Assembly: GCF_947495705.1 (NCBI RefSeq)
Contig: NZ_CANLZR010000002.1
Span: 124,001 to 188,000 of the forward strand
Length of the DNA: 64,000 nt
Reading direction: 5' to 3'
Source: an uncultured Phycicoccus sp.
GTDB lineage: Bacteria; Actinomycetota; Actinomycetes; Actinomycetales; Dermatophilaceae
Each line of letters starts with the position of its first letter. Position 1 is the first letter of the stretch. Below, in pieces: positions 16,738-24,756 of the stretch. Made by a program: the position numbers and the translations under genes. The notes beneath the pieces are model-generated. The model worked only from the letters and a program-made list of their open reading frames with translations. It did no database searches and was not told the DNA's origin.

Positions 16738-17670
16738 TCAGCGGCCGCGCACCGGGAGGTGGGTCGGTGTCGACATCCGCGGCCCGCGCCGGGGCCGGTG
16801 GTGACCGCCGAGCTCGAGCAGCCGTTGCACCCGGTACCGGTGCCCGGCCCACGGCTCGAGCAGCTCGGCGAGGCCATCGTCGTCGACCGGGGTGCCGGTG
16901 AGCGCCCAGCCGATGTCCTTGGCGACGTGGTAGTCGCCGAAGCTCACCTCGTCGGCCAGCCCCAGCGCACGCTGGGCCACCTCGGCCCAGGTCCAGCGTC
17001 CGATGCCCGGCAGCGCCGTGAGCCGGGCATGCGCGGCGTCGCGGGGCATCGAGGCGCACTCCTCGAGCCGGCCCGCGTACCGGACGGCGGCGGCCACGGT
17101 GCGGGAGCGGCCGGGGTCGACCCCCGCCGCGAGCCACTCCCACGACGGCACGGCGGCCCAGCCGGCCGGCGTCGGCGGCACGACGAGCCGCATCGCCTCC
17201 CCCGGCCCGGGGGCGGGCTCGCCGAAGCGCCGGACGAGGCGCCGGTAGCCCGCGAAGGCCTCCTTGCCGGTGACCTTCTGCTCGATGACCGACGCGACGA
17301 GGTTCTGGACCACGAGCCCCGACCGCGGCACCCGCCAGCCCGGGTGCCGGCGCCACTCCTCGGCGACGAGGCGGTGGTGCCCGGCGTCGAACCCGCTGGG
17401 GTCGTCGGCCTCGCCGAGCAGGGCGGGGACCTGCTCGAGCATCCACGACGCGCCACTCCCCCATGCCTGCACCGTGACCTCCTCGGCCACGGCCCGGGGT
17501 GCGGTGAGCCGCAGCGTGACCGGGCCGTCGGGGGTCCGCCAGGCGAACCACAGGCCGGTGTCGTCGCGCCGGCTCGTGGGGTCGCCACCGCCGCGCCGGA
17601 AGACCGAGAGGACGGCGGCCACGGGCACGGGCCGGGCCGCCCGGACGACGCGCACCACCCCGTCGCTCAC
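16738..17670 (-). CDS. DNA-3-methyladenine glycosylase, AlkA-like HhH-GPD
   Basis: This 310-residue base-excision-repair enzyme carries the helix-hairpin-helix LPGIGRWTWAEVAQRALG followed by VSFGDYHVAKDIGWALTG. The aspartate of GDYH aligns with the catalytic Asp of AlkA's PDDYLIK. A preceding helix ASVIEQKVTGKEAFAGYRRL is the typical AlkA/OGG 'QQ' helix. It probably removes alkylated purines. The start is a GTG at 17670, four bases after the methyltransferase stop. A longer in-frame extension reads as a shadow of the methyltransferase. Its place behind a glycoconjugate operon looks incidental. Confidence 0.88.
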   Translation of the reverse strand: MSDGVVRVVRAARPVPVAAVLSVFRRGGGDPTSRRDDTGLWFAWRTPDGPVTLRLTAPRAVAEEVTVQAWGSGASWMLEQVPALLGEADDPSGFDAGHHRLVAEEWRRHPGWRVPRSGLVVQNLVASVIEQKVTGKEAFAGYRRLVRRFGEPAPGPGEAMRLVVPPTPAGWAAVPSWEWLAAGVDPGRSRTVAAAVRYAGRLEECASMPRDAAHARLTALPGIGRWTWAEVAQRALGLADEVSFGDYHVAKDIGWALTGTPVDDDGLAELLEPWAGHRYRVQRLLELGGHHRPRRGPRMSTPTHLPVRGR

Positions 17671-17674
17671 GAGG

Positions 17675-18481
17675 TCACCCCACGTGGCGCGGCGCCACCC
17701 GCAGCGGGGGCCCCGCGGGAGCGGCAGCCCCCTTGAAGGCGGCCCACACGTACGTGGGCACGAGCGGCAGCCCGGCCGCGAGCAGAGGCTCGGGCACCCG
17801 GGCCGCCCAGCCGGGCACGTTGTCGTCGGCGGAGAACGCGGCGGGGTCGGCGAGCACCGGCAGGGTGTAGTCCCACACGTCGTACGCCGAGAACAGCCGC
17901 CGCAGCCCGGCCGGCGTGTAGTAGCGCTCGTAGTAGTGCGGGCCCTTGCCGGTGACGCGCATGTACCGGTCGGCGGCCGGCCGCGGCAGCCACGACAGGA
18001 ACGGCAGCCGGTGGTGGGGCTCGACGACCTGCCAGCGGTGCCCGACCCCGAGGTAGAGCAGGCCGCCGGGCCGCAGCACCCGGTGGATGTCGGCGACGAC
18101 CGCCTCGGGGTCGACGACGTGCTCGTAGATGTGGTTGAGGACGGCGACGTCGACGGAGCCGTCCTCGAAGGGCAGGTCCTCACCGCGGGCGAGCCGGAAG
18201 TCGACCCGCTCCCCGAAGCGGGCCCGGGCCTTGGCGAGGCCGGGCTCGTCGATGTCGACGCCGCTGGTGCGCGCGCCCGCGAGCGCCAGCTCGTCGGCGA
18301 TGAACCCGGCCGAGCAGCCGACGTCGACCGCCCGCAGCCCCGCCAGCGACGGGACGCCGAGGGCGTGCCGGACGACGGCGACGATCTTGGCGGCCTTCTT
18401 GCGGCGCGCCTGCTCGTCGAGCATCTTCGCCATCGACTCCGAGTAGGCGAGCTGCTCCTCGCGGTCCTGGGGCTCGCTCAT
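17675..18481 (-). CDS. SAM-dependent methyltransferase
   Basis: This 268-residue class I methyltransferase has the SAM-binding motif AVDVGCSAGFIADELA (about 50-65), the acidic GVDIDEPGL, LPFEDGSVDVAVLNHIYEHV and the post-motif HRVLRPGGLLYLGV. It belongs to the Methyltransf_11/UbiE-like group. The C-terminal third has amphipathic and hydrophobic stretches (LPLVPTYVWAAF), which fit a membrane-bound lipid or polyprenyl-glycan substrate. Its ATG overlaps the flippase-like gene by ATGA, and it follows GT2 and GT4 genes, so it probably methylates the same glycoconjugate. A TAGGAT hexamer seven bases upstream may also give a leaderless transcript of its own. Confidence 0.82.
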   Translation of the reverse strand: MSEPQDREEQLAYSESMAKMLDEQARRKKAAKIVAVVRHALGVPSLAGLRAVDVGCSAGFIADELALAGARTSGVDIDEPGLAKARARFGERVDFRLARGEDLPFEDGSVDVAVLNHIYEHVVDPEAVVADIHRVLRPGGLLYLGVGHRWQVVEPHHRLPFLSWLPRPAADRYMRVTGKGPHYYERYYTPAGLRRLFSAYDVWDYTLPVLADPAAFSADDNVPGWAARVPEPLLAAGLPLVPTYVWAAFKGAAAPAGPPLRVAPRHVG

Positions 18482-19413
18482 CCCCGTGATCCTAGGAGGT
18501 GGTGGCGCCGGCCCCACGCCCAGCCGCCGCCGGCGACGACGAGGTCACCGACGACGGTGAGGAAGCGGGCGACGACGACGACGGCCGTCGCGGCCGACAA
18601 CGGCATGAACGTGACGAGCAGGAGGGCGAGCACCCCGTCGCGGACGCCCACGCCCGCCGGGACGAGCACCGACAGCTGACCCACCGCCGACGCGAGGGCG
18701 AAGCCGCACACCGCCACGACGACGAGATCGGTGGCCGACGCGTCCGGCTGGAGGTCGCGCACGAGGACCGCGACGCCGAGCCCTGCCGACACCCAGGCCC
18801 CGACGAACCAGGCGCACGTCACGAGGATCGCGCGGCCCCCGAGGGCGTGCTCGAGCGGCTCCCGCCGCAGGACCCGCAGCCCGAGCGCGACGCACCGGTT
18901 GAGCAGGGGCGGCCACAGCAGGACGGCGCCGAGCACGAGCGCGGCCCCGACGAGCCAGCCGGTGACCGCGGAGGCGTCCCGGGCCAGGAGGCGCGGCAGC
19001 GCGACGACGCCGATGAGGCTGCCGCACAGGATCGCCAGCCCGATCGACAGCAGCCCGGTGACGGCCATCCGCCGCCGCGGCACCCGCAGCGCCGCACCCA
19101 TCTCGGCCTGGGCGAACACCGTCCACACCGAGCCCGGCACGTACTTGCCGAGCTGGCCCACGAAGAAGATGCTGGCCGCCGGCGCCATCGGGAGCCGGGT
19201 GCCGAGGTCGGTGAGCAGGACCCGCCAGCCGACGAGGGTGAACACCGGGGCGCCGAGCGTCAGCGCGAACGCGAGGAGGACCGAGCCCCATCCCATCCGG
19301 CCGAGCTCGTCGGCGACGGCGTCCCAGTTGCGCGCCAGCGCCCACCCCACGGCGGCGAGGATGAGGACGAGGAGCCCGTAGCGGACGACGAGCAGCGCGC
19401 GCGAGCGGGTCAT
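18478..19413 (-). CDS. Flippase-like integral membrane protein (UPF0104/LPG synthase TM family)
   Basis: This 311-residue, mostly hydrophobic protein has about eight membrane segments. It shows family features such as WRVLLTDLGTRLPMAPAASIFFVGQLGKYVPGSVWTVFAQ (the central G-x-GKYxPG segment) and LVPAGVGVRDGVLALLL near the C terminus. This is the lysylphosphatidylglycerol-synthetase transmembrane/AglD family, often next to polyprenyl-phosphate glycosyltransferases, where it is proposed to move or use lipid-linked sugars. It lies 10 bp after the GT4 fusion gene and overlaps the methyltransferase by four bases. No soluble synthetase domain is present. Confidence 0.82.
   Translation of the reverse strand: MTRSRALLVVRYGLLVLILAAVGWALARNWDAVADELGRMGWGSVLLAFALTLGAPVFTLVGWRVLLTDLGTRLPMAPAASIFFVGQLGKYVPGSVWTVFAQAEMGAALRVPRRRMAVTGLLSIGLAILCGSLIGVVALPRLLARDASAVTGWLVGAALVLGAVLLWPPLLNRCVALGLRVLRREPLEHALGGRAILVTCAWFVGAWVSAGLGVAVLVRDLQPDASATDLVVVAVCGFALASAVGQLSVLVPAGVGVRDGVLALLLVTFMPLSAATAVVVVARFLTVVGDLVVAGGGWAWGRRHHLLGSRG
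18489..18494 (-). promoter_or_regulatory. -10 hexamer inside the flippase gene, before the methyltransferase
   Basis: TAGGAT is seven bases before the methyltransferase ATG at 18481. It lies within the last codons of the upstream gene, so it would be an internal leaderless promoter in the operon. Confidence 0.4.
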
Positions 19414-19423
19414 CGGGCCCGGC

Positions 19424-21307
19424 TCACCGGCGCCGGAAGGTGAGGCGGAGGACGGCGTACGCGGGCGAGCCGGTCCCGCCGAAGGTGGCGCGGGCCTCGC
19501 GCATCCGGCCCAGGACGTCGCCGTCGACGTCCCCGACGAGGGTGAGCCCGAGGTCGTCGGCGCGGGCGAGGACGCCACGCACGTCGGCGGGGCGGACGGC
19601 GAACTCCGGGTCGTCGTCGCCGATCGGGACGGTGAGTGTCAGCAGGCCGCCGGAGCGCAGCGCCCACGACGCCTGGCCGACGACGTGGTCGACGTCCGAG
19701 GCGGTGCAGCCGCCCGGGTGGAGCCGGGCGACGACGTCGAGGCTGGCGGTGTCGACGTCGAGCACCTCGATGGCGGCGCGGCGGCCGGTGAGCTCGAGCT
19801 CGACCGGGGCGAACCCGAGGGCCCGGGCCCACCGCGAGAACGGGCTGCCGCTGCCGGACTCGTCGACGACGACCGCCGAGCGGGAGGTGTCGTCGAGGAC
19901 CCGGACGAGCGCGGCGACCGCCCCGAGCGCCGCCCACGCGGCCACGGGGTCCTTCGCCCGGGGCAGCCCGAGCGCCCGGGCTGCCTCGGCCGCCTCGACC
20001 GCTTCGGCGTCGACCCCGAGCAGGTCGGTGGCGCGGATCTCCTCGGGCAGGTCGGTGGGGCCGAGGTCGAGCACCGGGCCGCGGCGGGCCCGCAGCCCGG
20101 CGAGGGTGGTGCGCAGACGCGCCACGGGGCCCATCGGCACCGGCGGCGGCGCCTCGTCGTCCTCGTCGACGGCCGGCCCGGCGGCGAGGGCCTCGATGGC
20201 CCCGACGTAGTTGGCCCACGGCCCCGACAGGTCGGGCTCGCGGACGGCGGCCGCGAGCGCGGCGGCCGCCCCTGGTGCGGCGAGCCGCTGCAGCGCCTCG
20301 ACGAGAGCGGAGCGGTCCGCGGGCGGCACGAGCAGCCCGTCGACGCCGTCGCGGACCTGCCGGGGGAACGTGCCGACCGCGGTGGCCAGGACCGGCAGGC
20401 CGTGGCGCCGGGCGAGGAGGACGTTCTGGGACGCGGTCGCCGAGCGGTAGGGCAGCGCGAGCACGTCGTGCCGGGCCATGAGCCCGGCGATCCGGTCGGC
20501 AGGCACGTAGCCGCCGTGCACCTCGACCCGGCCCTGGAGGCGGGGGTCCGCGGCGAGCTCGCGGACCCGCCGGCCGGCGTCGCCCCACAGCTCGCCGGCG
20601 ACGGTCAGGGTGACCCCGTCGACCTCGCGGACGGCCTCGAGCAGCAGGTCGATGCCCTTGTAGTCGCGCACGATGCCGAGCGCGAGGAGGCGCACCGGGC
20701 CCTCGTGCGGCGGGCGCGGCTCGCGCGGGCCGCCCGGCAGGTGCGGCGGGAGGTCGACCTCGCGGACCCGCTGCGCCCCCACCTCGGTGGCGACCCGGGC
20801 CTGGTCGTCGGAGTGCACGAGGACCGCGTCGGCCCGGCCGAGGAGCGCCGACACCAGGGCCCGGTCCCCGGGGTGCGGCTCGTGCGGGAGGACGTTGTGC
20901 GCGACGACGACGACGCGCGGGCCACGTCCGGTGCCCGCGGAGGCCGAGACCCCGGCGGCCCGCAGCAGCGCGAGGTGGGCGGGGACGACGACCGGGACGA
21001 CGTGCACGACGACGATGACGTCGACGTCACGGAGCCGGCGACCCGCCCGCAGCCAGGTGTCGGGGCGGGCCCAGGACAGCACCCGCAGGGTGCGCGGGAA
21101 GGGGACGACGTCCGGGGCGCCGCCGGGCACGGCCTGCTCGCCGGGGTAGAGCAGGGGCGGGTAGAGGTGGCTCCACGACACGAGCGTCACCTCGTGCCCG
21201 GCGTCGACCAGCTCGTGCGCGAGGGCCGTCGTGTGGGAGGCCACGCCACCCTTGAACGGGTGCGTCGGCCCGACGATCGCGACCCGCAGCGCGGCCGGGT
21301 CAGACAC
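19424..21307 (-). CDS. GT4 glycosyltransferase fused to a methyltransferase-like domain
   Basis: Of 627 residues, the first 380 form a complete GT-B glycosyltransferase of family 4. It opens with VGPTHPFKGGVASHTTALA, then has VVVVAHNVLPHEPHPGDRAL, LLALGIVRDYKGIDLLLEAV and the donor-side ATASQNVLLARRHGLPVLAT. The last 200 or so residues read as a degenerate class I methyltransferase: GPVLDLGPTDLPEEIRATDLLGVD, then DVDTASLDVVARL and LRSGGLLTLTVP. The classical GxGxG is replaced by DLGPTDL, so SAM binding is uncertain. The GTG start at 21307 overlaps the upstream GT2 gene by 8 bp. The fusion suggests coupled glycosylation and methylation, or a regulatory lobe. Confidence 0.83.
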   Translation of the reverse strand: MSDPAALRVAIVGPTHPFKGGVASHTTALAHELVDAGHEVTLVSWSHLYPPLLYPGEQAVPGGAPDVVPFPRTLRVLSWARPDTWLRAGRRLRDVDVIVVVHVVPVVVPAHLALLRAAGVSASAGTGRGPRVVVVAHNVLPHEPHPGDRALVSALLGRADAVLVHSDDQARVATEVGAQRVREVDLPPHLPGGPREPRPPHEGPVRLLALGIVRDYKGIDLLLEAVREVDGVTLTVAGELWGDAGRRVRELAADPRLQGRVEVHGGYVPADRIAGLMARHDVLALPYRSATASQNVLLARRHGLPVLATAVGTFPRQVRDGVDGLLVPPADRSALVEALQRLAAPGAAAALAAAVREPDLSGPWANYVGAIEALAAGPAVDEDDEAPPPVPMGPVARLRTTLAGLRARRGPVLDLGPTDLPEEIRATDLLGVDAEAVEAAEAARALGLPRAKDPVAAWAALGAVAALVRVLDDTSRSAVVVDESGSGSPFSRWARALGFAPVELELTGRRAAIEVLDVDTASLDVVARLHPGGCTASDVDHVVGQASWALRSGGLLTLTVPIGDDDPEFAVRPADVRGVLARADDLGLTLVGDVDGDVLGRMREARATFGGTGSPAYAVLRLTFRRR

Positions 21308-22439
21308 CGTCGCGGGACCGGACGACGAGGTCGGAGAGCAGGGCGAGCGAGGCGATCATGATGCCGCTGACGACGAGGAGCACGGTGCTCGCCGGGAAGT
21401 AGAACGGGTGGCGCACCATGTCGACGACGGCCTTGACGAACCCGATCGCGATCATCCACAGCGCCGGCGGCATGAGGACCTTGAGCGGGTCGAAGTACAT
21501 GACCATCCGCAGCACCTGGAGGATGTAGCGGTAGGCGTCGTTGACGAAGTGGAACTTGCTGACGCCCGCGCGCTTGGCGTAGCTGGTCTCGACGTACTTG
21601 ATGTCGTGCTGGTTCGACAGGAACGCGATGGTGATCGTCGTGACGCACGAGAAGCCGGCGGGCAGCAGGCGCAGGTACGGCAGCGCCACCTCGCGCCGGA
21701 ACGCGCGCAGCCCGGAGTTGAGGTCGGGGATGCGGGTCTTGGTGAGCCACTCCGCGACCTTGCGGATGAACCACTTGGCGGGGACCCGGGCCCACTTGTG
21801 GGTGCCCTCCTCGGTGGTGCGGGCGCCGACGACCTGGTCGTAGGTGAGGTCCTCGCGCAGGATCCGGACGAGCTCGGGGATGCGCTCGTTCTCGTAGGTC
21901 ATGTCGGCGTCGGTCCACACGACGATCTCGCCGCGGGCCTGCTGGGTGCCGATCCGGCGGGCCGTGCCGGACCCGCCGTTGCGCCGGAACGGCAGGACCC
22001 GGATGTGCGGGTAGCGCTGCTGGGCGCCGCGCAGGACGGCCAGGGTGTCGTCGGTGCTCGCGTCGTCGATGCACAGCAGCTCGTAGGTGAGCTCGGACTC
22101 GCCGAGGACGGCCGACAGCCGGTCGATCTCCTTGAGGACGTGGGCGCCCTCGTTGTAGCAGGGCAGCACGACCGTCACGTAGGGGACGGGGCCCGGGCCG
22201 TCGGGGCCGTCCTCGATGACGTAGCCGGCGCTCGTGCGGGTCGTCTCGGAGCGCGGGGTGGACGACGGGTCGTTGCTGCGCCCCGCCATCTCGCCGGTGC
22301 GGAACTCGATGGCCTCGGTGGGCGCCGCGGGGTGCTCGGCGGTGCCCGACGCGGCCGGGACGCCGATCCGTTCGGTGGGCGCGGCGTGCAGGGTGTCGTG
22401 GTCGGCCTCGGCTGCCGCGGACTCGGGGTGCTCGTTCAT
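21300..22439 (-). CDS. GT2 glycosyltransferase, dolichol-phosphate-mannose-synthase type
   Basis: After an acidic, disordered N terminus (about 1-85), this 379-residue protein has a GT-A domain: TVVLPCYNEG, LLCIDDASTDDTL, NGGSGTARRIGTQQARGE and the metal-binding VWTDADMTYE. DLNSGLRAFRR is typical of polyprenyl-phosphate glycosyltransferases. Two C-terminal membrane helices (about 315-335 and 350-370) are present. It probably makes a polyprenyl-phosphate sugar for the downstream GT4, flippase and methyltransferase genes. The ATG at 22439 is preferred over a longer frame. TAGGCT lies eight bases upstream, suggesting a leaderless message. Confidence 0.88.
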   Translation of the reverse strand: MNEHPESAAAEADHDTLHAAPTERIGVPAASGTAEHPAAPTEAIEFRTGEMAGRSNDPSSTPRSETTRTSAGYVIEDGPDGPGPVPYVTVVLPCYNEGAHVLKEIDRLSAVLGESELTYELLCIDDASTDDTLAVLRGAQQRYPHIRVLPFRRNGGSGTARRIGTQQARGEIVVWTDADMTYENERIPELVRILREDLTYDQVVGARTTEEGTHKWARVPAKWFIRKVAEWLTKTRIPDLNSGLRAFRREVALPYLRLLPAGFSCVTTITIAFLSNQHDIKYVETSYAKRAGVSKFHFVNDAYRYILQVLRMVMYFDPLKVLMPPALWMIAIGFVKAVVDMVRHPFYFPASTVLLVVSGIMIASLALLSDLVVRSRDGV

Positions 22440-22447
22440 CGCCCGCG

Positions 22448-22453
22448 AGCCTA
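22448..22453 (-). promoter_or_regulatory. -10 hexamer, leaderless start of the GT2 operon
   Basis: TAGGCT is eight bases before the ATG at 22439. The surrounding TAGGCTCGC is shared with the start of the membrane-protein gene at 26811. Confidence 0.5.
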
Positions 22454-22705
22454 CCGGCGGCGAGGCCCCGGCTCGGCGCCACGCCACCCGGCACTGCGTC
22501 CCCGGAACTCCTCCGCCTCCCGGAGGTATCCGTCCGGACCCGGACGGGTGTACCGGGTGACCCTCTCGCGACCTATAGGTCACTCGGGGGACGGGATTTG
22601 AGCCCACCCGCCCCAACAGCATCACGTGCCCCACGCATCACCGACAACTCCCCCGGATCCGGAGGGATCGCTCCGGAGGACGGAGCTTTCCGGGACGACG
22701 ACATA

Positions 22706-22804
22706 CGCGCCGGGCCGGGCTGGGCGGGTCCGGGCACCCTCGCCGGGCGGGTTCGGCGGGTCCGGACACCCGCGCCGGGCCGGGCTGGGCGGGTCCGGGC
22801 ACCC
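22706..22804. repeat. Three-copy GC-rich tandem repeat after topoisomerase IB
   Basis: Three units of about 32-33 bp lie head to tail. Units 1 (about 22706-22739) and 3 (about 22772-22804) are identical over about 33 bases. Unit 2 is diverged. Each unit has the core GGGCGGGT(C/T)CGG. The array starts about 20 bases after the minus-strand topoisomerase stop and could fold into strong GC hairpins that end transcription. Confidence 0.7.
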
Positions 22805-22822
22805 GGCCCGGAGCCCGAACGG

Positions 22823-23827
22823 TCAGGCGCCGTCGATGAGGCGCGCGACGGCCTTCTCGACCGCCGCCTGGCGCTTCGCGTCGTCGCGGTACCGCCGCCG
22901 CAGCGTCTCGGCGATCGTCACCCCGTCCTCGTACTGGTCGATGACCCGGGGGTCGATGTAGGACTGGCGCGCGATGGTCGGGGTGTTGCCGAGGTAGGCC
23001 GCCACCTCCTCCACCGCCGCCTTGACCGCCCGCTGCCGGGAGGCCTTGGTCTCCCCCGGCTCCGGCGACTCGGCGAGGGCGACGGCCGCGAGCACCGTCG
23101 CGTGCCACGTGCGGAAGTCCTTGGCGGTGAGGTCCTCGGCCACCATCGTCGAGATGTACTCGTTGACCGCGGACGCCTGCAGGTCGGCCCACCGGGCCTC
23201 CGCCTTGTACGCCAGCAGCCGGGGGGACCCCCCGCGCCGGCGGCGCATGAAGTTCAGCGACGCGATGACGTGCGGGTCGCTGATGACGATCGAGTGCTCG
23301 ATGCCCGACTTGCCGACGAAGGCGAAGACGAGGTCGCCCCCCTGACGGCGGACGTGGCGCCGCTCCAGGGTGGTGAGCCCGAAGGAGCCGTTGGCATCGG
23401 CGTAGGCGTCGCTGCCGATCCGGAAGTAGCCGAGGTCGAGGAGCCGGGTGGCCGTCGCGGCGGCCCGGGCCAGCGGCATCCCCTCGCCGGCGAGGTCGTC
23501 GATGATCCGCTCGCGGGCCTTGGCGAGGCGGGTGCCCGCCCCCTTGACCCGGTCGAACTTCAGCTCGTCCCGCTTGGCCCGCCAGGCAGGGTGGTACAGG
23601 TACTGGCGCCGCCCGGCCGCATCGGTGCCGACCGCCTGTATGTGGCCGTTGGGGTACGGGCAGATCCACACGTCGTCCCACGCGGGCGGGATCGCGAGGG
23701 CCCGGATCCGCTCGACCTCCTCGCGGGGAAGGGCCTCACCGCCCGCGTCGCGGTACGAGAAGCCACGGCCGACGCGTCGCCGCGTCCAGCCCGTCGACCG
23801 CGGTGACACCCGCCGCAACCTCGCCAT
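22823..23827 (-). CDS. DNA topoisomerase IB
   Basis: This 334-residue enzyme is of the poxvirus/bacterial TopIB type and relaxes supercoils through a 3'-phosphotyrosine. Active-site residues can be placed: Arg136 in LGYFRIGSD, Lys173 in VGKSGIEHS, Arg239 in AKDFRTWHA and the nucleophile Tyr290 in IARQSYIDPRVID. The N-terminal half has the conserved IPPAWDDVWICPYPNGHIQA, which contacts DNA. Its length is normal for bacterial TopIB. TAGAGT lies six bases before the ATG, so it is probably leaderless. It stands alone, divergent from the phosphatase gene. Confidence 0.93.
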   Translation of the reverse strand: MARLRRVSPRSTGWTRRRVGRGFSYRDAGGEALPREEVERIRALAIPPAWDDVWICPYPNGHIQAVGTDAAGRRQYLYHPAWRAKRDELKFDRVKGAGTRLAKARERIIDDLAGEGMPLARAAATATRLLDLGYFRIGSDAYADANGSFGLTTLERRHVRRQGGDLVFAFVGKSGIEHSIVISDPHVIASLNFMRRRRGGSPRLLAYKAEARWADLQASAVNEYISTMVAEDLTAKDFRTWHATVLAAVALAESPEPGETKASRQRAVKAAVEEVAAYLGNTPTIARQSYIDPRVIDQYEDGVTIAETLRRRYRDDAKRQAAVEKAVARLIDGA

Positions 23828-23833
23828 GGCGGC

Positions 23834-23839
23834 ACTCTA
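23834..23839 (-). promoter_or_regulatory. -10 hexamer, leaderless start of topoisomerase IB
   Basis: TAGAGT lies six bases before the ATG at 23827, with no ribosome site between. Confidence 0.45.
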
Positions 23840-23955
23840 GGGCGCCCGCGACCACCGTGACCTGCAAGGACACCGACGTTCACCACGAGGAGCCGGCCCG
23901 GCGGGGCCGGCCGGGCCGGTTTGGCGATGTCCGGCCCGTGTGGGAGGTTGGCTCC

Positions 23956-24753
23956 ATGTCCGGCCTCTCGACAGACGCCGTCGCCGACCTCCTGCGCGAG
24001 GTCGCCGCCGAGGTCATCACGCCCCGGTTCCGCTCGCTCTCCGCGGGCGAGGTGATGGAGAAGAACCCCGGCGACCTCGTCACCGTCGCCGACCGCGAGG
24101 CCGAGGTCCTCATCTCCGACCGGCTCCGCGCGGCCTACCCGGACGCCGTCGTGCTCGGCGAGGAGGCGTTCGCGGCCGACCACCGGCTCATGGACCGCTA
24201 TCTCGCCGCCGAGCACGCGTTCACCGTCGACCCCGTCGACGGCACGAAGAACTTCGTCCACGGCTCCCCCGACCACGCGGTCATGGTCGCCGAGGTCCTC
24301 GGCGGCGACACCGTCCGCGCGTGGATCCACCAGCCCGAGTACGACGTCACGTGGGTCGCCGAGCGCGGTGCGGGCACCTACCGCGACGGCCGGCGGATGA
24401 CGACGACCCCGGTCGCCGAGGACCGCGAGCCGGTCGGCGTCACCTCGATGTGGTCGCTGCGCGGGCACGCGTTCAACGGCCTGCCCGCGATGACGCTGTC
24501 CTGGGTGTGCTGCGGGGTCGACTACCCCAAGCTCATCGAGGGCGCCACCGACTACATCGTGTACTCCCGCTCCAACCCGTGGGACCACGCGCCCGGCACG
24601 CTCATGGTGGCCGAGGCCGGCGGCCACGTCGTGCACCCCGACGGGTCGCCGTACGGGCCGCGCTCCACCCGCCCGGGTCTCGTCGTCGCGGTCGACGCGT
24701 TCACCTGCGGAGCCGTGCAGCGCCGCGCCGCGGACGCCTTCAGCCGCGTCTGA
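23956..24753 (+). CDS. Inositol-monophosphatase-family phosphatase
   Basis: This 265-residue metal-dependent phosphatase has the family metal site: GEE (68-70), DPVDGTKN (92-99) and NPWDHAPGTLMVAEAGG (Asp210). In actinobacteria this family includes inositol-1-phosphatases, histidinol-phosphatases (HisN) and 3'-phosphoadenosine-phosphate phosphatases, which the motifs alone do not separate. The ATG at 23956 has GGGAGGTT seven bases upstream. In-frame sequence before it is unconserved. It converges with the membrane-protein gene, stops 3 bp apart. Neither inositol nor histidine genes are nearby. Confidence 0.88.
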   Translation: MSGLSTDAVADLLREVAAEVITPRFRSLSAGEVMEKNPGDLVTVADREAEVLISDRLRAAYPDAVVLGEEAFAADHRLMDRYLAAEHAFTVDPVDGTKNFVHGSPDHAVMVAEVLGGDTVRAWIHQPEYDVTWVAERGAGTYRDGRRMTTTPVAEDREPVGVTSMWSLRGHAFNGLPAMTLSWVCCGVDYPKLIEGATDYIVYSRSNPWDHAPGTLMVAEAGGHVVHPDGSPYGPRSTRPGLVVAVDAFTCGAVQRRAADAFSRV

Positions 24754-24756
24754 CGG

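Larger units (their letters stand above)
22440..22822. other. 383-bp intergenic region
   Basis: This lies between the GT2 start and the topoisomerase stop. It holds the GT2 promoter hexamer at 22448 and several short CCGGAGG inverted repeats near 22520 and 22650-22690. The three-copy GC-rich tandem repeat at 22706-22804 directly follows the topoisomerase gene. No open frame here has sensible codon use, and no tRNA-like fold was seen. Confidence 0.6.

Noticed and set aside
16738-18183. Extended 481-codon version of the glycosylase
   Set aside because: The first 170 codons are an out-of-frame reading of the methyltransferase gene. The GTG at 17670 gives the normal length.
22706-22804. CRISPR-like array
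   Set aside because: The units are contiguous with no spacers, and no cas genes are present.
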